Below, piece by piece: positions 5,858-6,707 of a stretch of 6,707 bases of DNA. The stretch is from a candidate division WOR-1 bacterium RIFOXYB2_FULL_48_7 (GTDB taxonomy: Bacteria > Margulisbacteria > WOR-1 > O2-12-FULL-45-9 > XYB2-FULL-48-7). How positions within the stretch are numbered: position 1 is the first letter of the stretch; every line of letters starts with the position of its first letter. Both the position numbers and the translations under genes were made by a program. The notes under the pieces were generated by a model, which saw only the letters and a program-made list of their open reading frames with translations, was not told where the DNA came from and ran no database searches. The stretch is taken from assembly GCA_001771615.1 (NCBI GenBank), contig MEUF01000068.1:1-6707 (forward strand), in the 5' to 3' direction.

Positions 5858-6707
5858 TATTGGTAGCGGATGCCGGCCTGGCGAAGCCGATTGATAGCTT
5901 CGGTAATCCGTTCTTCGGGGGCGACCAGCGCGGCGCGGACATAACCTTCGCCCAGGTCGCCAAAAGCGGTTCCGGGAGAGACAACCACCCCGGTTTTTTC
6001 GATCAGGTGCATAGTAAATTCACTGGCATCAAAACCCTGTGGAATAGGCAGCCAAACGTACATGCTCCCCTTGGGTTTTTTAAGCTGCCAACCTAGGGAA
6101 TTGAGCCCGTCGACAAAAAGGTCGCGCCGGCGTTGATAAGTTTGGCGGACTTTTTCGATATAGGCCGATTCGTCCATGGTCATGGCGGTGATGGCCGCTT
6201 TTTGCACGGCCGTGAAAAGGCCGTAATCAAGATTAGTCTTTATTTTACGCAAAGCTTCAATTATTTGCCGATTACCGACGGCAAAGCCGCAACGCCAGCC
6301 GGGCATGCCAAATGTTTTTGACATCGTGTGGTATTCAATGGCAATATCCTTGGCGCCCGGGATCTGAAAGATCGAGGTCGGTTTTTGCCCTTCGAAATAT
6401 ATTTCGGCGTAGGCAAAATCAGAGACCAAGAGGATTTCGTATTTTTTACAAAAAGCGACAACTTCGGCCAGAAATTCTTTGGGGGCAATAGCGGCGGTTG
6501 GGTTGCTGGGATAGCTGATAATCATCATTTTAGCCCGGCGGGCCAAATCAGGGTCAATAGTCTTCAGGTCGGGCAAAAAATTATGTTTGTCCGTGGTGGG
6601 GAGTGGGATCGGCTCGCCGCCAGCCAGGATCGTCCCGCGAAAATGAGCCGGGTAAGCAGGCATCGGGACAAGCGTGATATCGCCCGGATTAATAAAGGCA
6701 AAAGCCA
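5857..6707 (-). CDS. Class I/II PLP aminotransferase, probably LL-diaminopimelate (DapL)-like, N-terminus outside window
   Basis: Fold-type I aminotransferase using pyridoxal phosphate. The frame is open to the window edge (first complete codon at 6705-6703), and the codons before the ATG at 6663 encode conserved family sequence (INPGDITLVPMPAYP), so that ATG is internal. 282 residues are visible; about 100-125 N-terminal residues are missing compared with the usual 385-410. Numbered from the first visible codon: YPSNPTAA at 65-72 (N68), SDFAYAEIYF at 95-104 (D96 binds the PLP ring nitrogen, Y99), MSKTFGMPGWRCGFAVGN at 128-145 (Schiff-base K130; R138), and YVRAAL at 255-260 (R257, substrate carboxylate). 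The stretch around AYAEIYFEGQKP and PGAKDIAIEYHT resembles LL-diaminopimelate aminotransferases, which convert tetrahydrodipicolinate directly to LL-DAP for lysine and peptidoglycan. Alanine- or aspartate-type relatives share much of this, so family is certain and substrate is not. It is the first visible gene of the cluster and abuts pdxA. Confidence 0.92.
   Translation of the reverse strand, partial: AFAFINPGDITLVPMPAYPAHFRGTILAGGEPIPLPTTDKHNFLPDLKTIDPDLARRAKMMIISYPSNPTAAIAPKEFLAEVVAFCKKYEILLVSDFAYAEIYFEGQKPTSIFQIPGAKDIAIEYHTMSKTFGMPGWRCGFAVGNRQIIEALRKIKTNLDYGLFTAVQKAAITAMTMDESAYIEKVRQTYQRRRDLFVDGLNSLGWQLKKPKGSMYVWLPIPQGFDASEFTMHLIEKTGVVVSPGTAFGDLGEGYVRAALVAPEERITEAINRLRQAGIRYQ

Noticed and set aside
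5348..5894. Plus-strand ORFs of about 100-140 codons opposite pdxA
   Set aside because: They lie wholly antisense to a well-conserved pdxA and show no protein-family features.
6661..6663. ATG at 6663 as the start of the aminotransferase
   Set aside because: The frame stays open upstream to the window edge and encodes conserved family residues, so this Met is internal.

Overview
The window comes from a compact bacterial genome. Genes are packed with 1-4 bp overlaps, GC content looks moderate, and lysine codons lean towards AAA in most genes. No RNA gene, mobile element, CRISPR array or long inverted repeat is visible. The protein set (D-Ala-D-Ala ligase, a probable diaminopimelate-type aminotransferase, RsmA, PdxA, a short-type isocitrate dehydrogenase) fits a peptidoglycan-making bacterium. 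The style resembles uncultured lineages such as Saganbacteria/Margulisbacteria, but that placement is an impression, not something the sequence proves.

Layout. The left edge (minus strand) holds the N-terminal 168 residues of D-alanine--D-alanine ligase, reading off the window. Just upstream of it on the same strand is an unrecognised 265-residue protein with a good ribosome binding site and codon use unlike its neighbours. A 93-bp divergent intergenic region follows. It contains a near-consensus promoter (TTAACA, 17 bp, TATAAT) that drives an isocitrate dehydrogenase gene on the plus strand, preceded by a possible 14-codon leader ORF overlapping its start codon. The rest is one minus-strand cluster read right to left: class I/II aminotransferase (cut by the window edge), pdxA, rsmA, an exported protein of unknown function, and an exported class A beta-lactamase-like serine hydrolase. 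Junctions are tight: TAATG between the first two, ATGA between pdxA and rsmA, and a 1-bp gap before the beta-lactamase-like gene. The last gene runs head-on into the isocitrate dehydrogenase gene and overlaps it by 110 bp.

How they fit together. pdxA (pyridoxal phosphate synthesis) sits next to a PLP-dependent aminotransferase. The pdxA-rsmA pairing is also known from Proteobacteria. If the aminotransferase is of the DapL type, it would supply diaminopimelate, Ddl would supply D-Ala-D-Ala, and the exported serine hydrolase could act on beta-lactams or peptidoglycan peptides. That would be a loose cell-wall theme mixed with housekeeping genes. Isocitrate dehydrogenase would supply 2-oxoglutarate and reduced cofactor.

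I see no convincing new multi-gene system. The most interesting points are the overprinted basic tail of the beta-lactamase-like protein, which hinges on a six-A run, the possible leader peptide before icd, -10-like boxes placed directly upstream of two GTG starts that lack Shine-Dalgarno sequences, and the compositionally distinct unknown gene.
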